This document shows, piece by piece, positions 34,938 to 48,420 of a stretch of 64,000 bases of DNA. A program made the position numbers and the translations under genes. This DNA is from Acanthacorydalis orientalis (lineage: Eukaryota > Arthropoda > Insecta > Megaloptera > Corydalidae), in contig CM068318.1 of NCBI GenBank assembly GCA_034766995.1, positions 6,830,501 through 6,894,500 on the forward strand. The letters run 5' to 3'. Position 1 is the stretch's first letter. Each line of letters opens with the position of its first letter. The notes under the pieces were generated by a model. The model worked only from the letters and a program-made list of their open reading frames with translations. It had not been told where the DNA came from and did no database searches.

Positions 34938-37005
34938 TGTACGTATATTTAATAGAACGATTTTTTCAAAATAAAACCTATGAAATATCTTTTGTTCATT
35001 TACAGTAATTGTTAATACTTGTTTAAAAGTTTATAAAATATCTAAATAAAAGCAGCTCAACAAACTAAAAATTTATAGTGTTATCTCTTGTTCAATTTAT
35101 TATATAAAGAATAATATATAAAAAATTTAAAAATACTTAAAAAGTATCTGATATTTTTAAATACAGATTTAAATCTAGTATATGTATAAGGGATATGTTC
35201 AAACACTTTCTAGATCATAGAACTTTCAGATCTTTAAGAAATGTATCAATAATTACCAAAATGATTTCAAGTACTATAAAACTGATTTCGAGACAAATCA
35301 TACAAATATGAAGAACCATCATGCCGCTAAATGCTTCTTTTATGATAAAGGCACACCTGAAAGAACTTGATGTAATATATTTTTATACTTTTATGAACAA
35401 AATTTGTATGTTTTTTAACTTTATTAATCGGAAAAAATTAAAATGTTTTGTTCAATTTGATTTTCTATACGAATGATGTTGGTCACGTGTTCCGAGGTTA
35501 TTTCTTCTACGCCCAGTTTTATAACCTTCGATATCTTTAGATAGATTGAGCAAAATATGAAAAAATTGTTCGTAGGGGAAATTAATTTATAAATATTTTG
35601 AAGATCACTTCGAAATATACACAATAAGTACATAGGAAAAATCATAATAAAGACATTAATTTGGTATAAAAAACAATGATAAATATTGAGATATAAAGGT
35701 GTAATATAGAGTAAACACGATGTTAAAAAATGAGTGAAAAGAAGTTTGTCAATGGTTTTATTCAATTGATAAAAACCTGTCAATAATTAGAATTTAACTT
35801 AGAAATTTGAAAAATAAAATTGTACTATTTTACAAAAAAAATCTGCCATATATTTTTTAACAAAGAGATGATTTGTTTTGTTGCTCTTAAAATTCACATA
35901 TATTTTATAAAACGTTTCACTACTTTTCAACTTTTCCATATTTTACAAAAATGATTTCATAAAACCACTCAAAACATTAAAATCACTGGCATATATTTTA
36001 TAAAGAAAAATATATTTTCCTACATATAATATTGTTAATTTTACTATTTAGGAGAATATACACACAGAATAAATTAAAAAATAACTAAATAATCTTTTAA
36101 AACTTAATAATTACATATTTTAAGAATTGTAAATGATCGTATTTATTTTTGATAATAAAACCATAACTTCATACCTTATGTACAAAATGAAAAATGATCA
36201 TATCAAGATGAAATAATACTTACTCGATTATTGCAATATGATGTTTGATACCAGAATTTAATTTATTAATTAATATATTTGTTGTGTCTTCATTGTTATC
36301 AAATATTGTTCGAAAATAATGTTGCAAATATTTCAACTCGTCATTAATATATATTAGGAGTGATGACAAAAAAGTGGCATAGAGTAAAACAATATAACTA
36401 CCAAAATAAATTACCATTATTTGAGATGCCACATACAATGGTTTGATTAAAGAATGACTGACATCGAATGGAAATCTTACAGGAATAGGTATTTCACAGA
36501 CTATCAAACCATGATATCTAGTTATATTTCTTGTTTGTTCTATCACTTCTTGTTCGTGTTCACATTTTTTATATAATAATACAGGAATAAAGTTGAAAAG
36601 CGAACAAGATATAAATACATAAAATAAAATCATTTTCGTTATCGTTTTCACTTTCATTTCAGTACCTTCAGATAGACATTTATTGGGACGAAACGTTTTA
36701 AAGTCAAGGATTCTATTTAATATATTAATTATTAAACCTCTATTGATATTAAAGCAAGTTGTCATGTACGCATTTCCACAAACCGACAATCCAGTAATTA
36801 CAGCGTCCATTATATATACGATTCTACCACTATTTCTCACAAGATCAATGCCATTCAAAATAACAGGCACAGCGACAGGTATCATTATAAAGAAACAAAA
36901 AAAATAAGATTTAAGAGTTGACAATAAACTAGATTCTTCTGTTGGCCATAAAAATAGTATTTTCATTACTTTATAATGAATGGTGAGAATTTCCTGTTCC
37001 TTCAT
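34503..37005 (-). CDS. insect odorant receptor, four exons, terminal exon not located
   Basis: The minus-strand exons are 37005-36224 (260 codons plus 2 nt, from an ATG), 35356-35257, 34873-34772 and 34658-34503. All junctions are GT-AG with matching phases. They give 380 residues, near the usual length of about 400 for insect 7TM receptors. Exon 1 has a typical N-terminal ILFLWPTEE-like segment and several membrane helices. Exon 2 (FIIKEAFSGMMVLHIC) and exon 3 (LHLFGWTTVLFVSSFYSQKL) are the late membrane helices. Exon 4 has the family hallmark IYDSKWYNAPVKVQKDVIF followed by MMRAD. Odorant receptors form ligand-gated cation channels with Orco in the dendrites of olfactory neurons. The last exon, normally about 15-25 residues ending in a short SYF/SYL-type tail, was not found below 34503. 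Either it lies unrecognised there or the gene is decayed. An AG directly before the ATG leaves an upstream start exon possible. Confidence 0.88.
34663..34713. repeat. (TA)n microsatellite in odorant receptor intron
   Basis: TA units start four bases beyond the acceptor of the fourth receptor exon, so they form its polypyrimidine side. Confidence 0.9.
34896..34934. repeat. (TA)n microsatellite in odorant receptor intron
   Basis: About 19 TA units. Confidence 0.9.
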
Positions 37006-37009
37006 GACC

Positions 37010-37578
37010 TGAAAATAAATTACAAATACTTTTCACGTAACTAACAGTCGAATGAATGGTTACTTGCTATTAGAGTTTCTAATGACGACCGATTAAAAAA
37101 TTCTCAACATGATTTTAATCGTAACACAGCTGAGTAATATTTTACGAGTATAAATAAACAAAGTACATTTTTCATTTGATTTAAGTTGTGTTTTCTGCTT
37201 ATGAAATAAAAAGGCTGCTTTATATCCGAAAAATTAATGAATTTAAATTTAATAAAAATTAATTTTAAATTGAGACAAAGCCAGAAATTAGAGAAAAAAT
37301 CAGAAGAATTAGAGGAAAAATCCTGGATATATATATATATAAAGACTGTACTTGAAATCCTTTTTTTTTAAATCTGCGCTTTAATTGGTGTATTGTCTTG
37401 GTAATCTTGAGTTTGAAATTAATTTTAGTATTTATTTGCCACTAGTTTTAGCTCTTGAGCTGTCGTAAAGTTTGTTAACAAACTAAGTTACTCAAATACT
37501 ACCGGAAGATAAGTCTACAAACCAAAATTAATCGTGGTAGATATATACTCAAGTGATTTGTCAGAACTAAGACATTAA

Positions 37579-37617
<39 letters not shown>

Positions 37618-40600
37618 TATTATCTGGTATATGTGTCCTAATGTTATATTATTATACGAATTTCAATTAATTTTTATGTTAGCTTGAAATTTAATTCGGA
37701 TAGAGACAAGAGTATAAATAATAATTGAGAATATTAAATTGGCATTTAAAGTATATATATATATAAATAAATTTTTCAAAATAAAATAAATACAAAAATG
37801 TCCCTAATATTTATTACATTCTAACCTAACAGAATTCAAAAATTTATTTAAAAAAAATGTGGATTAACTTACCAAAAATTTACCAACTTTTCTGTGCAAA
37901 TAATAACTAAATATTATCGGAAAACAGTTTACTATTACAAAGATATTGTAACAGTTTCTGAATTAAAAAGTATATTCAGCGTACAAGTTAGATATTTTCT
38001 TTTATACACTGTCTGTTATTAGTTATGATCAATGAAAACATTTGTAAACATGTTATTAGAAATATACATTTTCTATTTTTCTTATAATGATTACATATAT
38101 CAAAGAAAAATTTACAAGAGATATATTGTTATAGAAGTTCAGAGAAAAGTATATTAAGAATTTAAAGTAAACGATTGTCGTTGAATTTAGGTTTTATTTT
38201 TTTATTATTATTGTATAATACCATTATTAATTATTGTATGAATATAGATTATGTAGAAAAGATAAGTCAAACATATGGCATACTCGTTTAATAAATATTA
38301 TTGAATATAAGCAAATTTATAAGAGTAGAAACATTATAGATATATTTTTATATTTGTAAAGAATTTATTTTTGAAATAAAATTACTGAAATATTTTTTAC
38401 AGTTTAAATTGTCAATTAGTAGAATCCTATTGTAGTATTTTAATTAAATATACATCAGTTTATAAACATACATATGATTTAATTTTCTGATACATATTTC
38501 GTTGAGCTGTTAAAACTTTAAAATAAATAAATATTCTAAAAAAGAATTCAATTTCAAAATTGAATTAAAAAAAATTTGTTTAATATTTATTCTCCCAAGT
38601 TGATGACACTTCCATCTAAATTCGTATTAGTATGTTCTAATTTGAATGATTATTTGAGACTTTAATTCATTTTTAACAAGACGTCTACTGGTTCTAAATT
38701 TAAACACTAATTTAGTGAGTAAAAAATAAATTTATAAGAATGAAAAAGGTTTTTCAAAACTTTCAGCAGTATCCAAGAAGGTAAAAAATATACCTCGATA
38801 AAATATCAGTGATGCTGTTTATGACTACAAACTGAATCATATGATATCAGAAGAAGTTAAGTGAATAGCTTAATACGCATTACGATTTTCGACACTTACG
38901 AGGAAATACGTTATCAGAACTATTTAAAACATGATTAAAAGAGGTTACTAATGTCAACTGTCAATCCAGTTAATTTTTGTTGAAAGAAATCGTCACAGTT
39001 GCAATAAAACAGGATAAAGATACAGATTAAAGTAAGTCTTTATCAAGAACGGAGCTTGAATAACGGGCGAATTAAAAAACGAATTGTTTGACTTTAAAAT
39101 CTTAGATATGTTAATTAATTTTATTTATTATACGATTTTATATGAGAAAATAAACTCATTTTGAGATAAAAATTACTAATAGTATACAGTTGTGATACTG
39201 TGGATAAATTTACTTTTATAAATAATTTCTTTTTTACTTCAAAAAACTCGACATTTTTTTCTGATCAACAATGTTCAATCAATCAATATTCATCATTTTT
39301 AATTGCTACATATGCACATTTTGATGGGGATGCATTTATTCTCAGGGTGACAAGGTACAGAAAAAAAAGGATTTTCCGTATCTCGACTCTGTGATGATGA
39401 CGAATCATCATCCAAATGAACCCATAATCAACAATCAAAAATGATATATTCAAATTTTTTAAACCAGAAAAATATTTGTTGTTTATGGGATGAGAAAATA
39501 ATTCATTTATGATTAAAAAAATATTGTTATTTTACTGCGAATAAAATAAATTATTTTAATTATCAGAATAAAGCTTCGAACGATTTTAATTTGAAAATTC
39601 ATAAATGTTAAACAAAACTATTAAAATCGATATGTTTGAATGATTAAATGACAAAAATCGATATGTTTGAATGACAAAAATTAAGCAATATTTTAAATCT
39701 TTAGTTTTAATTTTTAAATACATTAACAGGTAATTAAATATATAAATATGGACTAGAACCATGTTCTTTTTTTTAGGAAAAAGTAATAATTAAAGAACAG
39801 TTATTCTACTTAACTCATATATTAAAATTATTTTCTTTTCATTTTTGGAACTTGTTATCAACAATAAATTTAGAGTGAAACTCATAATCTACATTCTTTA
39901 AAGTAGTTATACATGATGACCAACCAAAAAAAATTAATACTTATTATATTCCAAAGATTAATCTACACATATAATTAGTATATGATTATTCTTTCAAATA
40001 AACTCCACATGATAACCATTTGACTCGGCATTCAAGCCAATTTGAAGAGTAATGATAGAAGTATATTACTATTATAGGAATTCAATCTACTTTCGAATGA
40101 TATTAAGTATTTTTCTTTAACTCTAGTTTGAAGTTTGGAAGAAGAAAAATCTCACTAATGAATTCCAAAGGTGCAATATATCAAAGAAATGTCAAAAATT
40201 ATTCAATAGAAATGACAGTGCAGACAAAAGAAGCGTAGATATACTGTGTAACCCAAATATTATCTTTCTTTAATTCCTTTAATAGAATTTTGTATGCTAA
40301 AAATATCAAAGTTTCTATATTTAATAAATAAAATTATGTGCCACACTATTTATTTATTTAACAAAAGTATATATTTTCCATTTTAGACAATGAAATCTTC
40401 CATATTTTAATAGTATCGATTAAATATTATAACTGGTTAAATGTAATTCAAAAGAAACTACGAATTACTTATAGACTCTGTAAGATAACTCATAGCAAAT
40501 CAAATGTTTTAAATATATTTTTTGATTCATAATTTTCTCCACAAAACCTCAATTGATCATGTATTAGAATATTCGAAAGATTCTTTTAACTGATCCATTT

Positions 40601-40876
40601 TCAAGAATATTTTAACTTAAATAACGATCATTTCAGTGCTTATTTTGAGTTATAACGAAAATTAATTTAAGATGGAAATAAAAATATTAAAATTCTCCTC
40701 ATGAATTTCTAGTTATCAACGCACATGTTTAAATTCATATTACTGAAATATTATTGATAAAGTTTATCAACATGTACTTTCATAGTTAATATTTTCAAAA
40801 AAAAAAAATTTAATGTGTATGTTTGTCAGTGATAGTTTTCTGCTGGTTACATTCAAATATATTTTATACAATTAAA
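37010..40876. other. gene-free interval between the odorant receptor and gene C
   Basis: No supportable exon was found. There is a (TA)n tract at 37580-37612 and a full R1 copy at 39215-39500. The rest is AT-rich DNA. Confidence 0.6.
39215..39500. repeat. MITE-like repeat R1, full-length copy
   Basis: The left part reads TTTTTTTCTGATCAACAATG, TTCAATCAATCAATATTCAT, CATATGCACATTTTGATGGG. The right part holds CAACAATCAAAAATGATATA and AAATATTTGTTGTTTATGGG in inverse order. Confidence 0.6.
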
Positions 40877-41481
40877 ATGATTTCTAAATTTATATATATT
40901 TTTATTTTTGTTGTTTGCTTTGAGGTATTGTACATTTTAATTTATATTTTATTATCTCATATATATATATATATATATATCCTTATTTATTAATTGAAAA
41001 TTACTAATGTTACTTTATCTTTGAAAAGTATGAGAAATAAAATCAATTCTAAATTAATATCACTTCATACGATAATGTATTTTTTCTACATATTTTTGTA
41101 TATAATAATATAACTAATTTTCTATTATAATATAAGAGTAAAGATACCATTTTTTTGTTTACTTTTAATGTCTTATCCAAATTAATATCATTTAACAACA
41201 CTGAATATAGCAAATTCAATAATATATACATATTGTGATTATTTTGTTCACTACTGTCAGATTATTTTTTTTAGATTTAAAATAAATGATATTAAATTTT
41301 CATTAATATATTCAACCCAGTGTGAAATAAGTATGTATTTTCATATATAGTTCTGAAACTCATATGCCGTGTGAATTCAATTACTTATTTAAAAAAAATT
41401 AAAAATATATTCAGACCTTGAACCTGCTTTTTCATATTAATATCGCACTGAACGATTTGAATAAGTTCAAATATTTATGTA

Positions 41482-41530
<49 letters not shown>

Positions 41531-43459
41531 GTTCATATTTTATTTTAGAATACATGTTCGTTAGTAATAAGGAGGAGTACCGATGAAACATTAGATCAGC
41601 AATTAACCACTATGTGGTCAAAAGTCAACAAAGCCAAAGAATCATTAGAATTGTTTAAAAATAAAACAATTGAAAAAACTACTAAGTTAGATCCAGATGT
41701 AAAACGACAGTTGAATCAATTAATAGACAATTGTTTGCAACAATTCACACACGAGTTTGAAAATATTGAAGAACAGGTAAAATAATTATATTGAATACAA
41801 TTTTTAGTTATATCCATTAAAGCATATACACCAATCGTTCTTATTAACTTATTTATAACATTACTTTTGTTTTCTTTAATATTATTTTTAACATGAAAAA
41901 GAGGATATAAAGGTGATTGATTTAAGTAGATAAACTTTATTTATGGTAGAAATCTACTATTTTATGAAAATAAAAACAAACTTTACAGTATAATCAAATA
42001 CTCTTTTTTAATTTCAGAAATTAATTTATCATTCTCGTATAATAGAATAGTTTGAATTAATTTAGAATTTTATAAAGAGTATGTATAAAAAGACAGGTTT
42101 TGGTACTAACAATAAACCAATTATGAAATCAGCTTTTAATTCCTCAAACTCCAAACAAATTCCTAATCTAAAATGTTTAATAATTGATTATTTATTATTT
42201 TTGTTTGTTGCTTATTTGAAATTCGATGGTGTCTTATGGTACGTGGGGCCATTATTCTCAAAATTAATATGAACAAAAATCAAAATTGACTAATAAACTA
42301 TTATGGTATATTTTTGGTTAGAAACCTATTTGATATATGAATAGTAAGAAAATCATTTATGGAACTGAATGTAGTTCCAAGAGAAATATTTTTTATATTT
42401 ACATATAACCAAAACCAGATTAAGATTTCCTATTAATTATATCTTATAAGAACAAACAATGAAAAATAGTTTTAAATATATTAAAATTTTACTGATTTTC
42501 AATTTTAAAAAATGTAAGTTTCAAGTACCAAATTACAGATTTTCATATTTAATTCATCATCCTAAAAAATATTTTAAAAATTCTACTGTAGTTTAACAAA
42601 ACGAACAAATAGTCTCCTTCTCTCTAAATAACTACAATAGAGTTCAATAGAAAATAAATATTTAATAGTGTTATTATTTTTACAAATATTATCATATTTC
42701 AGGCCAGAAAGACCGGACACTTAGAATACGATATTCCAGAGTTAGTTATTTTAAAGATTGTATCAAAAAAGTATCCAGAAATTCATAAATTGTTGATATC
42801 CACATTTGAAAAACTTCCATATCCACTCGAAGTTCAAACAAAATACGATATCGAAAGAGTTTCAACGGAAATGTTGAATAGTACTTTACAGAATTTGCAA
42901 GAATTATGTGATGAAGTAAGTCATTTAACAATTATAGATGTAATATTGGAGGATTCATATCTGATTGATCTGAAATATCATATCTGATTTTTCTTATTAA
43001 ACAACTTTGTACATAACCAAAATTATTCATTTAGTCAATCAAAAAATATTCACTATTTTCTATATATTTTTCTAGCAGTATTTTTTATTGTAATGTTTAT
43101 TCTTCTAGTTCAAATCTTTAACATTTAATACAAACGAACAATCAATAAAAACTAATAGTTTACTTAATATGAAAATAAAATCAATATTTTTTATCTTTAT
43201 ATTTAAATACTATTACACGATTTTCAATATCTAGATAAGCACGCATCAAGAGTCATGGAGAAAACTGGATCTTTCGTTGAGCTTAACTTATTTCAGAGAA
43301 GAGAAAGATCCGTCGAAATATGATGAAGAAACATTAGCATCTTTTGATCGTGCAAAAATAATTATCGAGAGACAAAAGAAAACGCAAGAGGAGAAGATTA
43401 AAATTGTACAAGCCATTTTAGCCGCGGATGTAATAAAAAAAATTAAATCAAACAAATAG
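40877..43459 (+). CDS. array gene C: secreted helical protein, four phase-0 exons
   Basis: The exons are 40877-40924 (signal peptide MISKFIYIFIFVVCFE), 41549-41776 (76 codons), 42703-42915 (71) and 43235-43459 (74 plus stop), GT-AG and phase 0 throughout. The product is 237 residues. Exon 2 has QLTTMWSKVNKAKESL. Exon 3 opens ARKTGHLEYD and ends LQELCDE, a shortened version of the family C-terminal motif. Exon 4 opens ISTHQESWRKL, has KYDEETLASF in the middle and ends in a Lys-rich tail. Cys residues lie in exons 2 and 3 but their number differs from neighbours, so there is no fixed disulphide pattern. Intron 2 holds an R1 repeat. The product is expected to be secreted. The family is unknown. 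Confidence 0.85.
41485..41523. repeat. (TA)n microsatellite in gene C intron 1
   Basis: About 19 TA units, 25 bases before the exon 2 acceptor. Confidence 0.9.
42140..42360. repeat. MITE-like repeat R1, intronic copy in gene C
   Basis: It contains CTAAAATGTTTAATAATTGA, TTGCTTATTTGAAATTCGAT and the inverse block AAAATCAAAATTGACTAATA. Confidence 0.5.
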
Positions 43460-43640
43460 AAAATAAATCGATATAATATTAGCCAACATAAGTTCATTTC
43501 TTAATTCGTTTCTTAATTCATAACAGAGCTTTACTTTAATATGAGTGGAAAATTTATAAAAGATCAACCAAAAATATGAAAATTAAACATAAAAATAATT
43601 GTTTTAATAAAGAACTTTCATATAAAATAGTATCGTTTTA

Positions 43641-43644
<4 letters not shown>

Positions 43645-43697
<53 letters not shown>

Positions 43698-43701
43698 CGT
43701 G
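43645..43701. repeat. (TA)n(TG)n microsatellite
   Basis: TA units pass into TG units about 190 bases after gene C. Confidence 0.9.
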
Positions 43702-44022
43702 TGCGTGTGTATTAGAAGTATTTAATAATAATTTATCTTATTTAAATGTAAGCTCAAGATTTTATATAGAAATATTAAAAGCATGTCGTTATGGTTAATG
43801 AAGCTATTGATCAATAAATTGCATTCAGTTAAAAATACAAAAGTTTATTTTATTTATTATATACTTTGATTGCATTAATCTAAATTAATATAATTTTATA
43901 TATAATTTGCAAAAATAAATATAGTAATAAATAAATCTGCCTTCTGTTCTACAATTTTATATTTAATTTCAATAATTAATATACATACTATAGTTGATGT
44001 GTTTAATTTTAATAATTAATAC

Positions 44023-44058
<36 letters not shown>

Positions 44059-45747
44059 TTATACTTGATGGACATATTTTTTTTGAACAAAATTAAGAAT
44101 TACTTTAATCCATGTGTTCAAAAAATTCTAGGAAATAAGTCATATATTCGATATTTTTTGTTCCATTAATTTGTTTATTTATATTTAGACATTTAAATTG
44201 CATTGCAAGGACATAAATGAGTCACCTGTCATGTATCTAAAGTCATACATGTTGAAGATGTATCTATTTATGTACAATTTTATAACTCATTGTTTTATAA
44301 TCTAAAGTTGCACTGACTGACTTTTATAATATATTCAATACCTAACCTCACATCGATTAAAATTTATTATTAACAATTCAAATTATCACCACCAGACTAT
44401 AAAATTAGTTCCGTAGAAAATAATATTACACAGTATTTTTTCCAAGAAAAGCAATGTCACCTTGTTATATTCATGTTATATAAAAATTAGAGATAAATAC
44501 AATCTCAACATTCTGTTTTGTATTATTTGAGTTCATGAAATTTATGTGTTTTAAATGTTTTTTTTTTTTGAAAACGAAAACACATGCGTCTGTTTTAATA
44601 ATTTTCTATAAATTTTTAATATTTTATGTCAATTTTTAATAGTAAAATTATCAGTTTTATCTTTCATAAGTTGAAATTTTTTTTTAATAGTTTCGTTACA
44701 AATTTATATTTTGATTTATTAACTGAAACGCTTTGAACATATTGCTGAATTAGAAAAAAAACATTCATAGAATAAACATGTACATAGAAAACAGTTTATA
44801 TAAACTATATAATGATATAGTTTCTAATAAAAAAAATACCGATATATCCAAGCAATGATTTAAGTAACAAATTTCTCAAACACGTTTTCATGCCATAGTG
44901 CCAGCTAATTAATTCCTGGTGTGCAGATCTCCGTAATATTAGATCCAAGACAATGTCAAAAAATATTTATTCTTTTAACCTGTTTAAAGAATTTTCAATC
45001 GCAAAATATTCCAAATAATACATAACATCTTATCTACAAGTTTTAGTTTTTCAAAATCATTTCATGCTGGGTAAAACTAATTTTTTATATCATCTATCGA
45101 CAATATAGTTTTTTATAAAATTCTCTTTAGCACCTCCACTAACCAAAATAGCTTATTTTTGAATTTTTTTTAAAAAATTGATTATTCATCATTTTTATCA
45201 TATATATATATATATATATGTATAAATGAAAAATTAATTTAATTTAACTTTCAATAAATTTTTCAATAATACTTCATACTTCAATATTATAATTCTTACT
45301 ATATAAATAACAAAAAAAAACTATAACTGTAGAAGTTATTATAAACGTTCAAATATATATTTTCATATACTTTAGATAAAAAATGAAACATTTTTATATT
45401 TTATATTATTATAAAGAGTAATAAAAGATTTCGTGTCAATATTTGTATTCAAATGTTCGTATTTTCTTCAAATTATGTTTTCAAGTAAATATTTTTCTTC
45501 AAAACATAATTTCATAAAAAGCTATAAAACTTTTTAATACAGATGAATACATATATTACGTTGTTTTCAAATAAAAAGTAAATAAATACAGAATTAGAGT
45601 TCATAAAAACGCTTATTTTTTACTATGGAAGTGTTTTTTTTACTATTCTTCTTGTTCGCAACTGTAAATATTACTTATTTTCCTTAAGCACGATTTTTTA
45701 AATCGATAACCGTTCGCGAATTGAATATCAAACATAAACAAGGTGGG

Positions 45748-45805
45748 TAATTGTAAATCCCGCTTTGAATTTGAATAAGACTTCAAGAGCGGGTTTTTAC
45801 AATTA
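45748..45805. repeat. imperfect hairpin, GC-containing arms
   Basis: The left arm TAATTGTAAATCCCGCTTTG AA pairs with TTCAAGAGCGGGTTTTTACA ATTA around a short loop. Confidence 0.5.
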
Positions 45806-47495
45806 TTCAGTGGCGTAACAGTTGTGAAGATTATATTAAACATAGTACAACAATGTACATGAATTGAAATTGATGCGAGTATAGAATGAAATTATTCAAA
45901 TAAGCGATAAAAAAATTGTATAGACATGTTAATACATATGTAGGTACTCTATTCAATTATAATAATGAAAATATATTTTGAGAAGCACTATAGCAAAAAA
46001 ATAAACATTTAGTATCAATTAAGAAATCGAGCCATGTTTCTAAATTTAATTTGAGAAATTAGTTGTTATTTTTTGAATTCGTATAATAATTTTTATTTAT
46101 TAATATATAAATTGTATAATAAATCTAATAAGATATTTTTTATGTTATCTATATTGAATAATTGATAGTAATTGGTTATCTGAGATGTTACCTAAGACTG
46201 TGTTAAAAAAGAACAACATGCGCATGCTATAAAAATATCAAACTCTGGTTGTTGTTCTTGTAAGTAAGTTGTAATGCTATTATTAAATGTACTATAAGTA
46301 TAATGGTATTTAAACTGTGTAAAAAATATATCAATTGACAATAAGAAGTCTTAAAATAAAGAAAAATCAAAAGCAACACTGTATTAATGAAAACGGGTAA
46401 ATTTGTTTGGATTGAAATGTTTGAAGTGAGTTTCATTATTAAGCATTTTATAATTATAACTGGTTCTTTCATTCTATTCTAGATTTCTTTAACCTTGAGA
46501 ATAAACTAAGTTTTTATCAAGTACAATAAATGAATTAACTTATAAACAATATCACATCCATGTATATATATATATATATATATGACTAGAAAATTAAATT
46601 AAAATTATTTTATAATATCTAGCTGGGAATGAAAATTGAGATTATAGTAAAAGTGAAAAATAGACATTTAGCTGATTCAAAAGAATGAAGACCAACAAGA
46701 CAACGAAATAACTGGTATAAAAATTTAAAATTACTATTATAATTAATTTAGGTAAGTATTTATAATTATTATTAAAGTAAATTAATCATTAAACCAATTA
46801 AGACAAAAATTTACAATTATAATACACAACTAAATTCATACATGAGTTATATATGAGAGGAACTGATCTGTGAGCTAATAGAGAAACCTAAAGAATCGAA
46901 ACTTGTCATAGCAGATAAAAACTTATTTGTTTCCAATGGTTAAGATTATCAACACAATATTCTATGGCTTATTAATCTGAATTTGTTGTTAAAAATTAAC
47001 GATTTGAGACAAATTTCTGACACTATATATGTTTTAATATTCATAGATGTTTCAACTTGAATATTTTTGTAATTATTATTATTTTTCCAAAAAAAAAACA
47101 ATTAATTTACAGAGCTATTCCATTTTTCTTTAATCTGTATAAAATTATTACTAATTTTAAAGTAATTATATTAAAATCTTTGGTTTTACTTTTAGTTTGC
47201 TAGAAATATTACTACATTTAATTATTATTACATGAATTTTGTCGTAGAAATTTAATTTTGTCAAATTTTTTCTCCTGTTTATTTTTTCCTGATAATTATG
47301 TATGATATTTCAAAATAAATATAAAATAATTATTGATTACATTTTTTAATTGTATTTTTTAATTGTAAATAGACATTACAAATAGAGAACACTACTGATA
47401 CTTTTAAAGTTTTTTTTTTGGATTAAATCTAATGTACATCGAAACTATTACTATTATGAGAATAAAAGATTTATTGAAATGATCCACACATTCTA

Positions 47496-47548
<53 letters not shown>

Positions 47549-47650
47549 GTACTGATTTACATAAAAAAAATAAAACATTTATTTCTACGCCCATGTTGTA
47601 ATTGTTAATTTTTTGATTATCTTGTTTTTGTTGTCTTTGAACCATTACTA

Positions 47651-47686
47651 TATATAAATAATAAATTTATGAAGTCAATTTCAGTT
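47651..47686 (+). promoter_or_regulatory. core promoter of gene D: TATA box and initiator
   Basis: TATATAAA at 47651-47658 and TCAGTT at 47681-47686 lie 30 bases apart start to start. This is the canonical insect spacing, and the ATG is 36 bases further on. Both elements are conserved in the duplicate gene E. Confidence 0.7.
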
Positions 47687-47721
47687 TATTTCTTGTCTAC
47701 TATTTCGACACATCATTAACA

Positions 47722-47803
47722 ATGGCAGTCGTTCAATATTTTGTCTTGTTGGTAATTTATCTATGGCACAGTCAGGTATTTACAAATATTTTTTACTAAA
47801 TTA

Positions 47804-47852
<49 letters not shown>

Positions 47853-48359
47853 GTATATTTTCAATATAATATAATTTTGAAGCACTGAAATGTAAAATAT
47901 ACCGATTGTTCAGTTTTCAGATATGTTATTTTTTTAAAAAATATAATGAAATTTGGAAACGTTAATTTTCACAAAGATAAAATAACATCTGTTAAAAATT
48001 AAATGTTGTTTTTTTACAGAACGAAGTGACTGCAAATACCATTTCTCCAAATTTACAAAAGGATATTGATAAAATGTGGGAAAGATTCAATGAAATAAAA
48101 GAAATAGTTCTAGAACGAAAAGTCAATATGAAACATAGAGTTAATATGACGAGCAGCGAAAAATGCGAAAAATATATTGATAATTTCGTTGATGAAGCAA
48201 CGAAACATTTCACGGATACAGAGAAAAAAGTAACAGAATTATATTCATATTTCTTTGTACATTGCCTGAAGTAACAGTATAAAAAAATGTTATGCTTTGT
48301 CATTCAACATAATTAAAAGTAGTCTTCTTTACAAACTTTTTAATCTTAACTCACTATAA

Positions 48360-48420
<61 letters not shown>

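Larger units (their letters stand above)
43460..47640. other. gene-free interval between genes C and D
   Basis: It has no family exon. It contains (TA)n(TG)n at 43645-43701, (TA)n at 44025-44056 and 47500-47546, an imperfect hairpin at 45748-45805, and the left end of a large duplication from about 46619. The rest is AT-rich DNA. Confidence 0.6.

Noticed and set aside
35424..35783. 119-residue minus-strand frame inside the odorant receptor intron
   Set aside because: It lies between two receptor exons whose phases join directly. The sequence is hydrophobic and AT-biased without receptor motifs.
45643..45843. 66-residue minus-strand frame with a Cys-containing C terminus
   Set aside because: It runs through the imperfect hairpin at 45748-45805 and has no gene context.
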